Assembly (NCBI GenBank): GCA_020740775.1 | Contig: JAHEWK010000006.1 | Span: 1,736,001 to 1,800,000 of the forward strand | Length of the DNA: 64,000 bases | Direction: 5' to 3' | DNA from: Ilyonectria destructans | Lineage: Eukaryota > Ascomycota > Sordariomycetes > Hypocreales > Nectriaceae | Made by a program: the position numbers and the translations under genes | Shown: positions 21,258-32,731 of the stretch, one piece after another | Layout: each line of letters opens with the position of its first letter | Position numbering within the stretch: position 1 is the stretch's first letter | Notes under the pieces: generated by a model | Databases searched by the model: none | The model's input: only the letters and a program-made list of their open reading frames with translations | Told to the model about the DNA's origin: nothing

Positions 21258-22192
21258 AAAGAGAGTGAATACAAGTTGAAGGAGAGGAGAGAAGAGAAGA
21301 GAAGGAAGGCGCCCAGTGTTTCCGGGGATAAGGCTCTTTCGTTGGACCCGATCAACTGTGCCGTGGTGGTGTTGAAGACCCGTGTACGCCCAGTACTTGT
21401 CGTCGGAATCTTGGTCGGGGTGTTCCAGGGGTGACAGTTGAGTGGTCCAGGGGGGCGGGCGGGTCTCAGACCCCGTAAATACAGGGGGCTTAGCAGGGGG
21501 CTAGTGGCCAAGGGGGTCATCCTGAATGCGCCAGGCGTCAGGCGCGGCTCTGGTGTTAGAGTTAGGGTACCTGCGAAGTTTGGCGTACAGTGGGAACTGC
21601 CACTGGGAAGTCTGGCTTTTCGGGGGTGTTAGCGCATGTCGCCATGGCATGTGGTGGGACGGGTGGAAGAAGTATACGTCACTCGCCTCCAGCTTTCTCG
21701 GATTCCCCGCGGCGGTCAGTTCTACAAACTGCAACAGAAAACTTCCATACCGTTTTTCATCGTCCATCACTTTCATTCCGTCCTTTCTGTTTCGCCCGAA
21801 ACGGCCATGGAATGTCCGCGTGTTAGGATGGAGAGTTGGATCGCGTCTTCTTCTGACCTGCTTCACACGCCCTGTGCGGTGGGGGTCGCTGTGTGGTGGA
21901 GGGGACAGGTTCACGAGTGACTGGACGGATGGAGGGTGGTCACCGGGTGACATTTAAGACCTGGGGTTCATGCGCTCATAATCAAGCGCACTGCCACGGT
22001 CATCCATTGGATTTAGCAGTTTCTTATCTCGCGTGCCTTGTGCCATGTTACCCTACAAAGATCCGGCCTCTGATGCGGTTGCTCCCAAACCATGCATACC
22101 ATCACGCTAGGGGTCATGTGCCCATGGCACCCTCACAGTAATGGGCATCCCCGCCACTCAGGCCCTGTCTTCACTTCCAGTGCTCTTGTTGC
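21258..22192. other. Intergenic region, nothing supported
   Basis: This is the promoter side of the transporter gene and the 3' side of the aldo-keto reductase gene. Frames of 140-150 codons overlap on opposite strands at 21501-21957 with no domain, so I treat them as chance. Confidence 0.55.
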
Positions 22193-23322
22193 CTATTTCG
22201 CTCCCGCACCAAACAGCGACGCCCGCACGTCGTAGGTATAGTCGAGATCCCCGTGCCAGTAGTTGGCTGTGTCCGCTTTGGACAAGGACCACGCCTCATC
22301 CAGTGCCGTCACCACATCCTCCGGTAGCGGACCCTTCTCCAGGTCGTTCAGATTGCTCTCTAGCTGGGCAAGACTCGAGGCTCCGATGAGGATACCGTCG
22401 TTGCCATCCTTCAAGTTCAGCTTAGAGTGGTGCACCATCCATCGAAGGGCGGTCTCGACCATCGTTAGGTTATTCTTCTCCACCGCGGCCTCGATCGTCT
22501 GTAAAGCCTTGAAAGTGCTGTCCCGGTAATACCGGTCACGATATGCCTTGCCTGATGTGGAATCCAGGGAGAAGCGGCCGTTGCTTTCCACCACCATGTC
22601 CTTCGACTTAATCTTGCCGGAGAGGAGCCCACCAGCAATAGGGTTGTACACAACGACATCCAGTCCATACCGGCGGCAGGCAACCAATAGCTCTGGCTCA
22701 ATGCTTCGGGTGATGCAGTTGTACATGCCCTGGTAAACCGAGGGCCTTACCCAGTTATTGTATTTGCAGATGGCAATGACCTCCGCCACCTCAAAGGCCG
22801 TAAAGTTGCTGATGCCAAACCGCACAAACTTACCTGCCTTGTGCAACTTATCAATCGCCTCAAGGGTCTCAGCGAAGGGAGTACCGCGGTCTGGGCGGTG
22901 GAGGTAGAGCAACTTAAGATGAAGTCAGTGAATGATTCAAGCTGAGGCCAGACGACCAACAAGGGGATGAGGGCAACACGACTTACATCGATACAGTCGG
23001 TACCAAGCTCCTTTAAACTCGTCTCTACCGACTCCAAGACCTTGGCCGCCGTGTTATCGCCAGGCTCCGCAGGATATTTGACCTTGGTGGCCAGAGTGAG
23101 ACCCCTCTCCTTCCAGCCAGTCTGAGCAGTCCATCCCTCCTGTTGGCCTCCGACGTAGACTCGCGCCGTGTCCACCTCGATGTAGCCCCTAGACTGGAAG
23201 AGGTCAAGGCTGTCCTTGAAAGAAGCTATGTCTGTGATGCGGGCGATGGCTCCTCCAGGAGGTCCAAAGGTCATGAGACCCAGGATGATGCGATTGTTCG
23301 CCTTCTGTGCGATGAGAGGCAT
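22193..23322 (-). CDS. Aldo-keto reductase, AKR7 (aflatoxin aldehyde reductase-like) group
   Basis: Two exons, 23322-22987 and 22912-22193, give 351 residues. The intron is phase 0 with a gtaagt donor and a cttaag acceptor. The AKR catalytic tetrad is visible: Asp51, Tyr56 (D-T-A-R-V-Y), Lys80 (L-A-T-K-V-K) and His117 (L-L-Y-L-H-R-P-D). The V-Y-N-P-I-A-G-G-L-L-S-G-K stretch and the C-terminal G-A-S-S-L-A-Q-L cofactor loop fit NADPH-dependent AKR7-type reductases. These reduce dialdehydes and succinic semialdehyde in the cytosol. In-frame ATG at 23346 would add eight residues; 23322 (M-P-L-I-A-Q-K) is closer to the family start. A TATA sequence lies about 137 bases upstream. Confidence 0.9.
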
Positions 23323-24388
23323 CTTTTTTGGCTGGAATTGACGCAACTAATGATAGAATTTGGGATCGGGATGGATATGGATCAAGGGATGGCAGTATTG
23401 GTTGTGAAAGCTAATTTATTGACGCAGCATCACGCCTTCTGCCGGGTTACGTCGTACATATATATACCTGGGAGAGAGGCTAGAGCACGACAGCGACGAC
23501 CCCACCCCCGGCTACGAAACCCGGGCGGGGATAATAGCTGTGAAGATGGTGGGTCGGATTGATTGCCGAACGTTGGGATATTGACTATCTCCTTCGGCGT
23601 TTTCGTTAAATCCATGAGCATAGAGCACAGCTATTGTGGTGTCCTGCGGTGCCGGCCTTGCTTGCCGATCCGCGGCGCCCTCCCGATGACATAGCTTGTT
23701 TGTCGGATTCCCCACCGAGCGACCTTGTCGCATTACAGCTGGATGCTTGATTTCTCTGAAGACCTCCAATGTGCGAGTATTCTTCAATAACAACTCGAAT
23801 CAGTAAAATACTTACGGCTTAAAACCCCGTATCTTTCGATCAAGATAGCAACCCCTGAACTCACAAAGCGACGTGCAGTGGAGTCCCACGCAGGCTGCAG
23901 AAGCGCTTTGTAATCGATTGCAGGCAGACCACTAACAATGAGGTGAGACCCATGGGTCTCCCCAAACTAAATAAACATTTGAGGTTATGAGTCACTACTC
24001 GGGTCTATGTTTATGTTAATTCCGGGAGCGAGAGATGGGCAAATGACTGGAGGATAAGGGCATATGTAAACACTTGTAGATGGCATTCTTGGGCTTTTTG
24101 GAGGTGGGGGAGGATGACGTCCTGGCGCCTCTTGATCCCCGCCCCCGTCCAATTTTGAGCCGGGCCGGCTAAATCTCCGAGGAGGCCAATGGCGGCGGCT
24201 TCGATTTTCGAGGTTGAGTGCGGGTTGGTCTGGGAGCTCCAGATTTCGTGTCAAGCTTCAGACTCCCGTTGCCTGCAATTCGTGTGATGCGGCGTCTCAA
24301 ACATGCTTCTGTACGAATTGAATTCGCAACTTCTCGGTATAAATCTTGCTGACTCGCCTAGGCCCGCAATCTCATAGACTGATCCATC
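23323..24388. other. Divergent promoter region, AKR7-type gene and PPR gene
   Basis: No gene is seen. A minus-strand TATA sequence at 23459-23466 belongs to the aldo-keto reductase. The rest has only short frames. Confidence 0.55.
23459..23466 (-). promoter_or_regulatory. TATA box of the aldo-keto reductase gene
   Basis: An eight-base TATATATA run lies 137 bases upstream of the ATG at 23322 on the minus strand, within the usual distance for fungal TATA boxes. Confidence 0.45.
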
Positions 24389-26814
24389 ATGAGGGCACAC
24401 CTAGCCCGCCATGCTCGACGGGTCGTTATCCAGCACTCCCGCTCCCCGTCTTGCGCTCTCTACTCAGCTCCCACCCGACGGAGACAATTGCTTCGCCCGA
24501 TAGCCCACGGTGTCGTCTCGTATCGAACCTTTTTCGATGGCCTGTTCCAGAAGGCACCCCGAGAGGTGCGCCAGCCCGAGTTCGAGCCGGGATGGATGAA
24601 GATTATGGTCTGGAGGAGTCGAATGCTCGACAACTTGCGCCCACCACCGACAAACGAACTCATCAAATGCTGGAACATATTTTTCAATGCGAAGCTTTCG
24701 AGCCGGGTGCCATTGAACGCGACTCAGGCCCTGCAGTGCCACCGGCTTCTTGATTACCTCCTGCAACAAATATCCGACGCACCCGCAAAGAGCCGGTTGA
24801 AGCTAGAACACAAGGACCTAAACAATGCCCTTACTGCTCTTCGAACCCTACGACCTCGCGAGAGGACTGCACAGCACCTAGAACTCGCTAAGAGAATATA
24901 TTCTGTTCTCGCCCCAGGCACTTTGAGCAAGCAGAACAAGCGTCCCGACACTGCCCTGTGGGCGCAATACATTCACACCATCTGTCTCTATGGCGGGTCT
25001 AAGGAAGCTCTTGAGCTGCTCCACGCCAACTGGCATAATGCGATCGATCTCGCGAAGAATGGCGATAACTTGGTGATCCCGGTGGCACAGGGCCTGGCTA
25101 GGGACGGCTGCGAGCAGGAGCTGGTGGAACTGGTTGAATATGCGGAGAAGAATGACATCCCATTTGACAAGCACGCACAGGCAGCGGTTGTCTCATTTTT
25201 TGCTCAGCGGAATCAGGTCCCCGAGACAAAATACTGGTTCGATAAACTTCCCGCATCTGGAAGCCGCACAGCCGAAGTCTATCCCCTGGTTGCAGCCTTT
25301 GCAATTCGAAACAACTTGCAAGAATGGGCCGTGCCTCATTTTCTTGAACTCGGTGACACGAAGCCCGAAAAGCCCTACTGGGACAGCTTACTACAGTCTA
25401 TTCTTGTTATGGGAAAGGGTTTGAAACAAGTGGAGGGCATGATGTCCCACATGGCCGATTCAACTGGTCCTGTGAAGGCAGACACGACCACAATCAATGG
25501 TCTTCTCCGCGCTGCGGTAGACCTGAAGGACCCCATGCTGGCAGAGGACATCCTATCGCTTGCTACAGAGAAGGATCTGAAGCTAGATGGCGAGACATAC
25601 CTCATTCAGATGGACCTGCGCCTAGAAGCAGGTTACTTGCCGGGTGTGCAGGCTGCGTATAAGAGTGCCAAGAAACTCGAACCCTGGCACTCTAATCCTG
25701 ATCGGTGGTGGGAGTATTGCCAGTTGCTCAACCAATACCTGAGTGCGCTTTGCGCCCAGAAGGGACCGGATTTCAAGCTTATTGGTGAGCTTGTCAACCT
25801 GGCTGAGGAAGATCAGGTGCAACTTGACCCCCAAACAGTCGCAACACTTTGCGTTAGGTTTCTGGAGAACGAACAGCACTACGACGTGATGGACATCCTA
25901 TCCGTCCACGCTTTCCAGTTCAGTGCTGCAGAGAGAGAGATTGTTCAGGAGGCCTTTGTCAAGTTCTGCCTCGTTGAGACGAGCACCTCCCGTGCGTGGA
26001 GCAGCTACCAACTACTTCGACAGTTTTTCCAGGATCTGAGCTTTGAACATCGCGTGAGCCTGATGGAAGCCTTCTTTCACCGAAAGCGACCAGACATGGC
26101 ATCGCACGTTTTTGGACACATGCGACAACACAGGAATAGCGAATATCACCCACAACTCGACACCTACATCAAGTTCTTTGAGGGCCTAGGTCAAAACCCT
26201 GATACCGAAGCCCTAGAGATGGTCTTCAATATGCTGAAGATGGACACAACCGTTCAACCAAACACACGGCTTTACACATCCCTGATTATCGCCCACGCTG
26301 CTTGTGACCGGTCCCTCCAGGCAATGGACTTCTGGTCGGAGATCACATCATCAAGAGAGGGACCCACCTACGCCAGTCTGGAGGCTGTCTTTTGGGCTCT
26401 CGAACGTAAACCAGGAGGATCTAAGGTCGCCCAAAAGGTTTGGAAGAGGATAGAAAACATGGACGTGGATATCCCTCCGGCGGTGTACAACGCCTATGTC
26501 GGCGCCATTGCGGGGAGTGCGGAAGAGCAGGAAGTTCAAAACATGATTCTGAGGATGGGAAAAGTCACAGGAGTTGAACCGGGTGCAATGACGTGAGTTA
26601 CAATCTTTACATCCCCGGCCTGCTGGCACCGTTAACAAGAAATAGATTAGGTGTGGCGTACAATGCCCTTCCCGGGCAGGAACTACAATCTAGGTTCCAG
26701 AGCTGGGCGAAAATGCGATACCCCGAGGTTTGGACAGAGCTGGAGAAAAAGGGAAAGCGAATGACGGAGGATTTGCTGTGTAAATTCAAGCTAAACCGAG
26801 TCTTCAAGGCTTGA
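24389..26814 (+). CDS. Mitochondrial PPR protein, CIA84-like complex I assembly factor
   Basis: Two exons, 24389-26592 and 26646-26814, give 790 residues. The N-terminus is Arg-rich and lacks acidic residues for about 45 positions, a typical mitochondrial presequence. The body is helical with degenerate PPR units; the clearest lie between residues 590 and 700 (for example around P-Q-L-D-T-Y-I-K-F-F-E-G-L and P-N-T-R-L-Y-T-S-L-I). Length, organisation and the C-terminal segment after the intron (Y-N-A-L-P-G-Q-E-L) resemble the Neurospora complex I intermediate-associated protein CIA84, which binds the membrane-arm intermediate. I recall this rather than having aligned it, so the specific identity is tentative, while a mitochondrial PPR protein is secure. 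The gene converges on bS18m with only 128 bases between them. Confidence 0.75.
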
Positions 26815-26942
26815 GGTGTACCAAAAATATGTTTGTTGTAGCATGTATTCTATACATAGTAGAGGTCGAAGCTGTTATACATATGACCAAATAATGACCA
26901 TGACATCCCTCACAAAAGCCAACAGGCTCAAACGCGATATTT

Positions 26943-27661
26943 TTATCGTTGACGGGACGAGAAGAATTGGTCGCGCAGCATCTCGGGGTGGGCGTGCACC
27001 GTGGGATAGAGACCCATGCCCTGGACTCGACGAACCATCTTGGCGACCTTACGCTGGTTGACAGGCCGGAGGCGGGTCAACTTGGAGTGGTTAATCATTC
27101 CAGAGGGAGTAGTGAAGTGCTCAATCAGCGAGAAGTTCTGTAACATGCATTAGCCCAAGCTCCTAACCACCAATTGGGGGGGTTCGTGGAGAAACCGACC
27201 TTGTACATGTCCAGAGGGTTAATTCCCAGGGAGTCCACAACATCACTGTTGGGCAGCGACCTCTTGCGCCACTTCTGCATCTCGATGGGGCTCAGGTCGT
27301 GCGGTGAGTAGACATCACCAGCCTGCCATCGACGGGGCATCTGCTTGAGGTAGTCGTTGGACATCTTCTGGCTCTTGAGGAACTCCATCTGGGCCGTCTT
27401 CTCGCGGACGTAGGCAGCCGAGCGAGCCTTGTGGCGGTCGAGCATTCGCATCGCAGCATCTCCACCGCGCGCTGGTGCACTACCTCCCCGGGGAGGGCCG
27501 TTGTTGTTGAGGTTGGAGAGGCGGTTGTTGTACGTGTTGGCGCTTGGAGTTGTGTGGTGGCCTTCGCGGGGGGCGGCGACGGAGGCGGAGGATGAGAAGG
27601 GGCGGAGGAGGGTGCGCGCAATGGCCGAGCCGGAGCACGGCGTGGGGAGTCGGGGAGGCAT
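26943..27661 (-). CDS. RSM18: Mitochondrial small ribosomal subunit protein bS18m
   Basis: Two exons, 27661-27200 and 27137-26943, give 218 residues; the intron is phase 0 with a gtcggt donor and a ttacag acceptor. The N-terminal 45 residues, rich in Arg and Ser without acidic residues, form a mitochondrial presequence. A long fungal-specific stretch follows. The C-terminal part, mostly in exon 2, carries the S18 signature: N-F-S-L-I-E-H-F, then L-R-P-V-N-Q-R-K-V-A-K and R-R-V-Q-G-M-G-L-Y-P. bS18m binds small-subunit rRNA in the mitoribosome. The frame extends upstream to an ATG at 27751, but 27661 places the presequence at the N-terminus. Confidence 0.93.
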
Positions 27662-27988
27662 GGCTGGAAGGCGAATTGGGCGTCGGCGGGCGAGGTCGTG
27701 ATGTCGTGATGCTGCTGTCGTTGGAGGTTTGGGAGGATTTTCGAGACGCACGGAACATGCCGGCGGACCAATTCCGCGGTTCGGGAGCGCCCCACTCAGA
27801 TTTTATCATTTTCACGTCCCTCCGTCCAGCCTCAACTACGGCGGGATACAATTTCAAGACATTTGGCCGGCGACCAACTCCAACCACGACCACAGCAATC
27901 GACTTCTCTTGAGCTTGAGAAATAGAGCTCATTTAAGAATTTTATCTTACGCCCAAGACTTACCACGACACCCTGAGCGCCTTCCACC
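27662..27988. promoter_or_regulatory. Shared divergent promoter of bS18m and IMP3 genes
   Basis: Only 327 bases separate the two start codons, so both promoters must lie here. No TATA box is evident, as usual for housekeeping genes. The plus-strand DNA reads open in several frames but without domains. Confidence 0.6.
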
Positions 27989-28603
27989 ATGGTCCGAAAA
28001 CTCAAGCATCACGAGCAGAAGCTCCTGCGAAAAACCGACTTCATCTCATACAAGTCGGACAATGACCACCGCGACAAGGCCGTCATCCGACGGTACATGA
28101 TCCAGAAGCCTGAGGACTACCACAAGTACAACCGTCTATGCGGAGTATGTTCCCTCGAGCCCTGTCGGTACTCTAGGATTGTTTATCTAACCTGACTTCC
28201 CGCGCAGTCCCTCCGACAACTTGCGCACCGCCTTTCCCTCCTCCCTGCTGAGAACCCCACCCGCCGAAAGCACGAGGAACTCCTGCTCAACAAGCTCTAC
28301 GACATGGGGATCCTCTCGACGACTGCCAAGCTCTCCGCCGTGGAGAACAGCGTCACTGTCAGTGCGTTCGCAAGGCGGAGACTGCCCGTGTTGATGACCC
28401 GATTGCGCATGGCCGAGACTGTCCAGGCCGCGACCAAGATGATTGAGCAAGGACACGTGCGAGTCGGCACGGAGACCGTCACGGATCCCGCGTACCTCGT
28501 GACGAGAGGCATGGAGGACTTTGTGACATGGACGGTGGGAAGCAAGATCAAGCGAAACATCATGAAGTACCGAGACCAGCTGGACGACTTCGAGCTGCTG
28601 TAA
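27989..28603 (+). CDS. IMP3: U3 small nucleolar ribonucleoprotein IMP3
   Basis: Two exons, 27989-28144 and 28208-28603, give 183 residues, the same length as yeast Imp3. The intron is phase 0 (gtatgt donor, gcgcag acceptor). The protein starts [13 protein letters not shown], the conserved IMP3 N-terminus. It has an S4-type RNA-binding domain over about residues 108-160 ([17 protein letters not shown]) and ends D-D-F-E-L-L. It acts in the nucleolar SSU processome, helping U3 snoRNA pair with pre-rRNA for 18S processing. Confidence 0.96.
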
Positions 28604-29688
28604 GAAGTTTGGGGTATGGATGAGAGGTCTATGGGCCTGTGGCAATGGCTGTCAACAAACACGCATTGGGATCGAGGAGTTTGCGGCGCAAGACTATTTG
28701 GAACGGCTTTCGGACGCATTTTTGCACCTGCAATTACGGATCTGAATTTAAACAAAAGTTCACAGGGCTGCCAGGGTTGATTTGCTGTGGATGGTGGTCG
28801 GCGACTTTGTGCTAGAGCTGCTCTCAGCACTTCTAGCAGATCGCTAGCCATCGTGGAAGCGCATTGACATCTGGCTTGGAAGAATGGCAGGAGGACGAGT
28901 GGACAACAACGATGGCGAAATACGTGTCTCGTAACTATCAGCTTGAGACTCGCGGCTAGACCGACAACAATATGTTACAACAGCTCGGCGGGACTGGGTC
29001 AACCCACAACCCAGCGAAACCGAGTTCGATGAGGTTACAATGGCACAACGAGAGCTAGACCAAGACTCAAATACCTTCCACAGTAATTTCGCTCGGCTAA
29101 TTTTTGATTGTCAATGTGTTTTTGGATCAACGGGCCCTCTTCTGGGGAGCAGAGGTTTCATCGGTGGTTGGGCCTCCCCGCAAACCGTCACGGAGAAGGT
29201 TAGCCGACTAGAACTCCAGCACATGACCCCTCCGCAACAATTATGTGGAGGCCCTCGAATGATTCATCGCCGATACACAGCAAGCCTGTACTGATTCAAG
29301 TAGACTGCTTTCGACTTGCCGCATTCAATCGCTTAGAATCTCCCTCATTGGCGGGCGCGGCTGATCTAACCCTAGCCAGGCCCATTTGACATGTCCCGTC
29401 TCGCCTTGGCAACCAATTCAAGGAGTTCAATGACCCTACAAGTTGTCTAGGCTAGCGTTTTCCGAAGTGGAAGGGCGAACCAAGGTTACAAATCCCCACA
29501 AGATCCAGGTCCCTCTTATTGCCCATTGAGCCGGATGGGGTCCCCAGTATATAGAGTGGTTGCCGGCTGGGGCATGTAGTTCTTCCCCATGCCAGTGTAT
29601 TCCATCCAATTTACTTTACTTTACTTCCGTTGAATTTATATCTTTAAACAAAAGCACTATATCAAGTCGGACCCCCAAAAACGCAAAT
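28604..29688. other. Intergenic region with esterase promoter
   Basis: No gene is supported; an 84-codon frame at 29040-29294 has no domain. A TATATAG box at 29548-29554 serves the downstream esterase gene. Confidence 0.55.
29548..29554 (+). promoter_or_regulatory. TATA box of the esterase gene
   Basis: TATATAG lies 135 bases upstream of the ATG at 29689, the spacing usual in fungi. Confidence 0.45.
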
Positions 29689-30944
29689 ATGGTCGTTGCC
29701 AAAGACAAGCCCGAGTACGTCGACTTGGACCCCAACTTCAAGCCCCTCCCCAAGTATGGCCACCTTAGCGAGCTCGACCCGGAGTTCGCCAAGCTCAAGG
29801 AGGCGACGGACCACATGGTAAATCAAATATGGGAGCCTTCGCTTTCTCTTGAGGCTTTCCGGAAGATGTGGCTGAACGACTCGGCACCGCCAGAGGGGTG
29901 TCCCAGGGAGGGCGTAGATGTCATGACGGAGACGCAGCAGATCCCGATGCGCGACGGCCGCAAGGTCGATATTAAAGTGTACAAATCCAAGGATAAGAAA
30001 CCCAACTCGGCACTCGTGATGCGGTTCCACGGCGGCGGCTGGGTTGTCGGCGGGCATTGTACCGAGCATTCGGAGAATCTACTAATTGCTGGGAGAACGA
30101 ACTCGGTAGTTGTGAGTGTCGACTACAGAATGTAAGTCTAATAATCAAGGTGTGACACAGGCGGGTGAAGCTAACAGTTCAAGGGCTCCCGAGTTCCAAT
30201 TCCCATACTCGGCGAACGACTGCCTAGATGGTCTAAAATGGGTTTGTTCTGAATGTCCATGATCGAATGCAATTAGACTGACTCGTATAGTCGAAAGAGA
30301 ACGCTTCCTCCCTAGGCGTCGACTCCGAAAAGATAATTCTCGCTGGAGGCAGTGCTGGAGGCAACCTTGTCAGTCTTCTTCCTCGTCCAAAACTGACGGT
30401 TCAGCTAATTCAAGATCATAGGCGGCTGTCGTCGCTATCATGGCCCGCGATGAGAGCATTTCCGGCATCGTCGCCCAGGTTCTCTGCTTCCCCGTGACAT
30501 GCCACCCCAAGTTTGTGCCCAGGGAAAAGTATGAGTTTGGCAGCTATCGACAGAACTATGAAGCCAGCATTGTCACCTCGGCGCGCCTCGAGTGGTTCCT
30601 GGATCATTACATGCCTGAGCCCACTCCTGACTGGCGACTTTCATGCTTATTAGCGCCATCACTCAAGGACTTGCCTCCCGCGCGTAAGTTCACCTGGAAA
30701 GATAGCATCGCTATCACGACGAATGTAGGCTAACAAACGGCGAATAGTGGTGTTGATTGCTGGGTACGATGCGTTAAGAGATGAAGGACTCGCTTATGCA
30801 GAGCGGCTAAAGGAAGAGGGCGTGGAGACGGAGCTGCACACGTATCAGGGAATGCCACATTGTTTCTACATGTTCCCGGCACACCCCAAGGCTTTGGATT
30901 ATTTCGATCAGGTTGTTGAATACGTTGGCCAGTTCTCTGGTTGA
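29689..30944 (+). CDS. Alpha/beta hydrolase, HSL-type esterase/lipase
   Basis: Five exons, 29689-30131, 30184-30241, 30291-30368, 30422-30683 and 30748-30944, give 345 residues. All junctions restore the conserved frame, for example Y-R-M-A-P-E and G-G-N-L-A-A-V-V. The oxyanion motif H-G-G-G-W is near residue 114, the nucleophile Ser188 is in G-G-S-A-G-G, Asp288 in G-Y-D-A-L-R-D, and His318 in M-P-H-C-F. This is the complete triad of the alpha/beta-hydrolase_3 (hormone-sensitive lipase) family. No signal peptide is seen, so it is probably an intracellular esterase acting on short acyl esters or a specific metabolite. The substrate is unknown. Confidence 0.9.
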
Positions 30945-31568
30945 GAGCTCCTGCTGAGGGTGTCATGTCTGTGTCAACCACACTAGAAGAAATCCGCCAC
31001 AAAGGGTCGAGACTGGTCTGAATTATGATGTGAGATATTCGAGGATCTCATCAGACACCGAAGCTCCAACGAACTTGCTTCATATTTATCAGCTCCGTGA
31101 ACTCCCCGGCTGACCCGATTTGGAGGCTCGCCCAGACTGGCATCTCCTCATGTCTCTTACTCTCTCCCTCACGTCAGCCAAGGCTCCAGCAGGTCATACG
31201 GATAGTTCAATGGTGAAATTTCACACTTTGCAACCACAAATTTATGATTGTTTTGAATCAGCGTGGAGCGACAGCTATTAAACATGCGATTGGCGTTGGT
31301 CGAGGGCTTCCACGTCTCGATAACCGAGCTCCGGAGAGGAAACCGATCTACCCCACTAAGACAGGATCAAGCGCGGGGCACTTATATAAATACCCGGCTG
31401 CAGTCGTCATTCTCTCTTTTACACACACACTTATACCTGCGTCTCGCCGACAGATCCGGGCACTTAGTTGACTCTCAGTCGTATTTACAGTTCTAGTTTA
31501 ACGTCGATCCGTAGCAATTCCCTCGGCAATCTCGCAATTCAACAAGCCTCATCGGCTCGCCGACCAAA
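30945..31568. other. Intergenic region with methyltransferase promoter
   Basis: No gene is seen. A TATATAAA box at 31383-31390 lies 179 bases before the downstream ATG, followed by a C/T-rich leader. Confidence 0.55.
31383..31390 (+). promoter_or_regulatory. TATA box of the methyltransferase gene
   Basis: TATATAAA lies 179 bases upstream of the ATG at 31569 and is followed by a pyrimidine-rich transcription-start-like tract (tctctctttt). Confidence 0.5.
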
Positions 31569-32541
31569 ATGGTCTCCTTCGCCACGCTCCAGGACCTCGT
31601 GAACAACCTGGTCGATCCATGGCTCTTCATGCGCATCGCCCTCCGCTTCTGGCCCGGCACTGTCAGTCAACTGCTCTCGAAATCCGATTACCGCACGCTC
31701 CTGTCCCCCTCAGAATTCGGCGAAGTCTGGTTCGGCAATTTCTGGGCCTTCGTCGGTCCTCAGGTCAAAGCCAGCGCTGAGCGGCGCGTCGTGCCCCTCC
31801 TCGAGGGTCGAGTTCACGACGGTGAAGTTTGCAACGAAGTAGTCGGCGAGCCTATCGAGGGTATTGTCCTGGAGATTGGTGCCGGCACTGGTATGTGGGC
31901 GGATGTGTTTGCCAAAGTGGGCAAAAGCACAAGTGCCGTGACGGAAGATGTCGACGGAGACGTGAGACGACGCAAGGGTGCCGGACTAAAGCGTGTGTAC
32001 GGCATTGAACCGAATCCTCAGTCGGCAGCAACGTTGCGACAGCGAGTTCAGGATATCGGCCTCGATGACATATACGAAGTCGTCCCCGTGGGCATCGAGG
32101 ACCTCAACAATCCGACAGCGTGGGCAGGCCGCATCGAGCCTGGCAGCGTCGACTGTATCGTGACGATTTTGTGCCTATGCAGCATCCCAGAGCCGGAGAA
32201 GAACATTCGCCTCCTGTACGATTGCCTCAAGAAGGGCGGTCGATGGTACGCGTACGAGCATGTCCAGGTTGAGCGTGGAGGCGTCCTTCTCTGGATGTAT
32301 CAGTGTGAGTACAATTGCTATCCATTTCGTCTCATCTCGTCACCAGGAAGCTGATCAATTCGGTGAAACAGGGTTCACCAGTCTTGTCTGGTCGAATGTT
32401 ATGGGCTCATGCCGGATCTGTCGAGCCACCGGCAAATCGCTAAGAAATGCTGGGCCATGGGAGAAGATTGATCTGGCGCAGCCCCCAGACGAGCCAGCTT
32501 CCCAAGTACTTCCTCACATTTTCGGAACATTGACGAAGTGA
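31569..32541 (+). CDS. METTL7-like SAM-dependent methyltransferase
   Basis: Two exons, 31569-32304 and 32372-32541, give 301 residues; donor gtgagt, acceptor aacag. The N-terminus (about 1-35) is hydrophobic and may anchor the protein to ER or lipid droplets. Motif I for S-adenosylmethionine is V-L-E-I-G-A-G-T-G-M-W at 100-110, and G-I-E-P-N-P follows as motif II. V-D-C-I-V-T-I-L-C-L-C-S-I-P and G-G-R-W-Y-A-Y-E-H-V are the later methyltransferase-11 motifs. The splice restores Y-Q-W-F-T-S and then G-S-C-R-I-C-R-A-T, matching the METTL7 end region. Relatives methylate small thiols or are uncharacterised. The gene converges on the ERCC6L2-like gene with 190 bases between. Confidence 0.85.
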
Positions 32542-32731
32542 ACCTCGTGGTCCCGAAGGAGTCGACGACAGCCAGTGCAAGTGTTAACTATCGTAACGAC
32601 ATTCCACTACCGCCTTACACGCTGGAGGGATGAGTTGTATTCAAGTCTCTTAAATGTAGTATGTTTTCGTTAACGTTTTATTTAAATCATGTCAAGTCCG
32701 GGGTATCATCCAGTAACGCCGCCGTGCTCCA

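Noticed and set aside
21501..21957. Two opposed frames of about 145 codons upstream of the transporter
   Set aside because: Neither has a domain and they overlap almost completely, as chance frames do.
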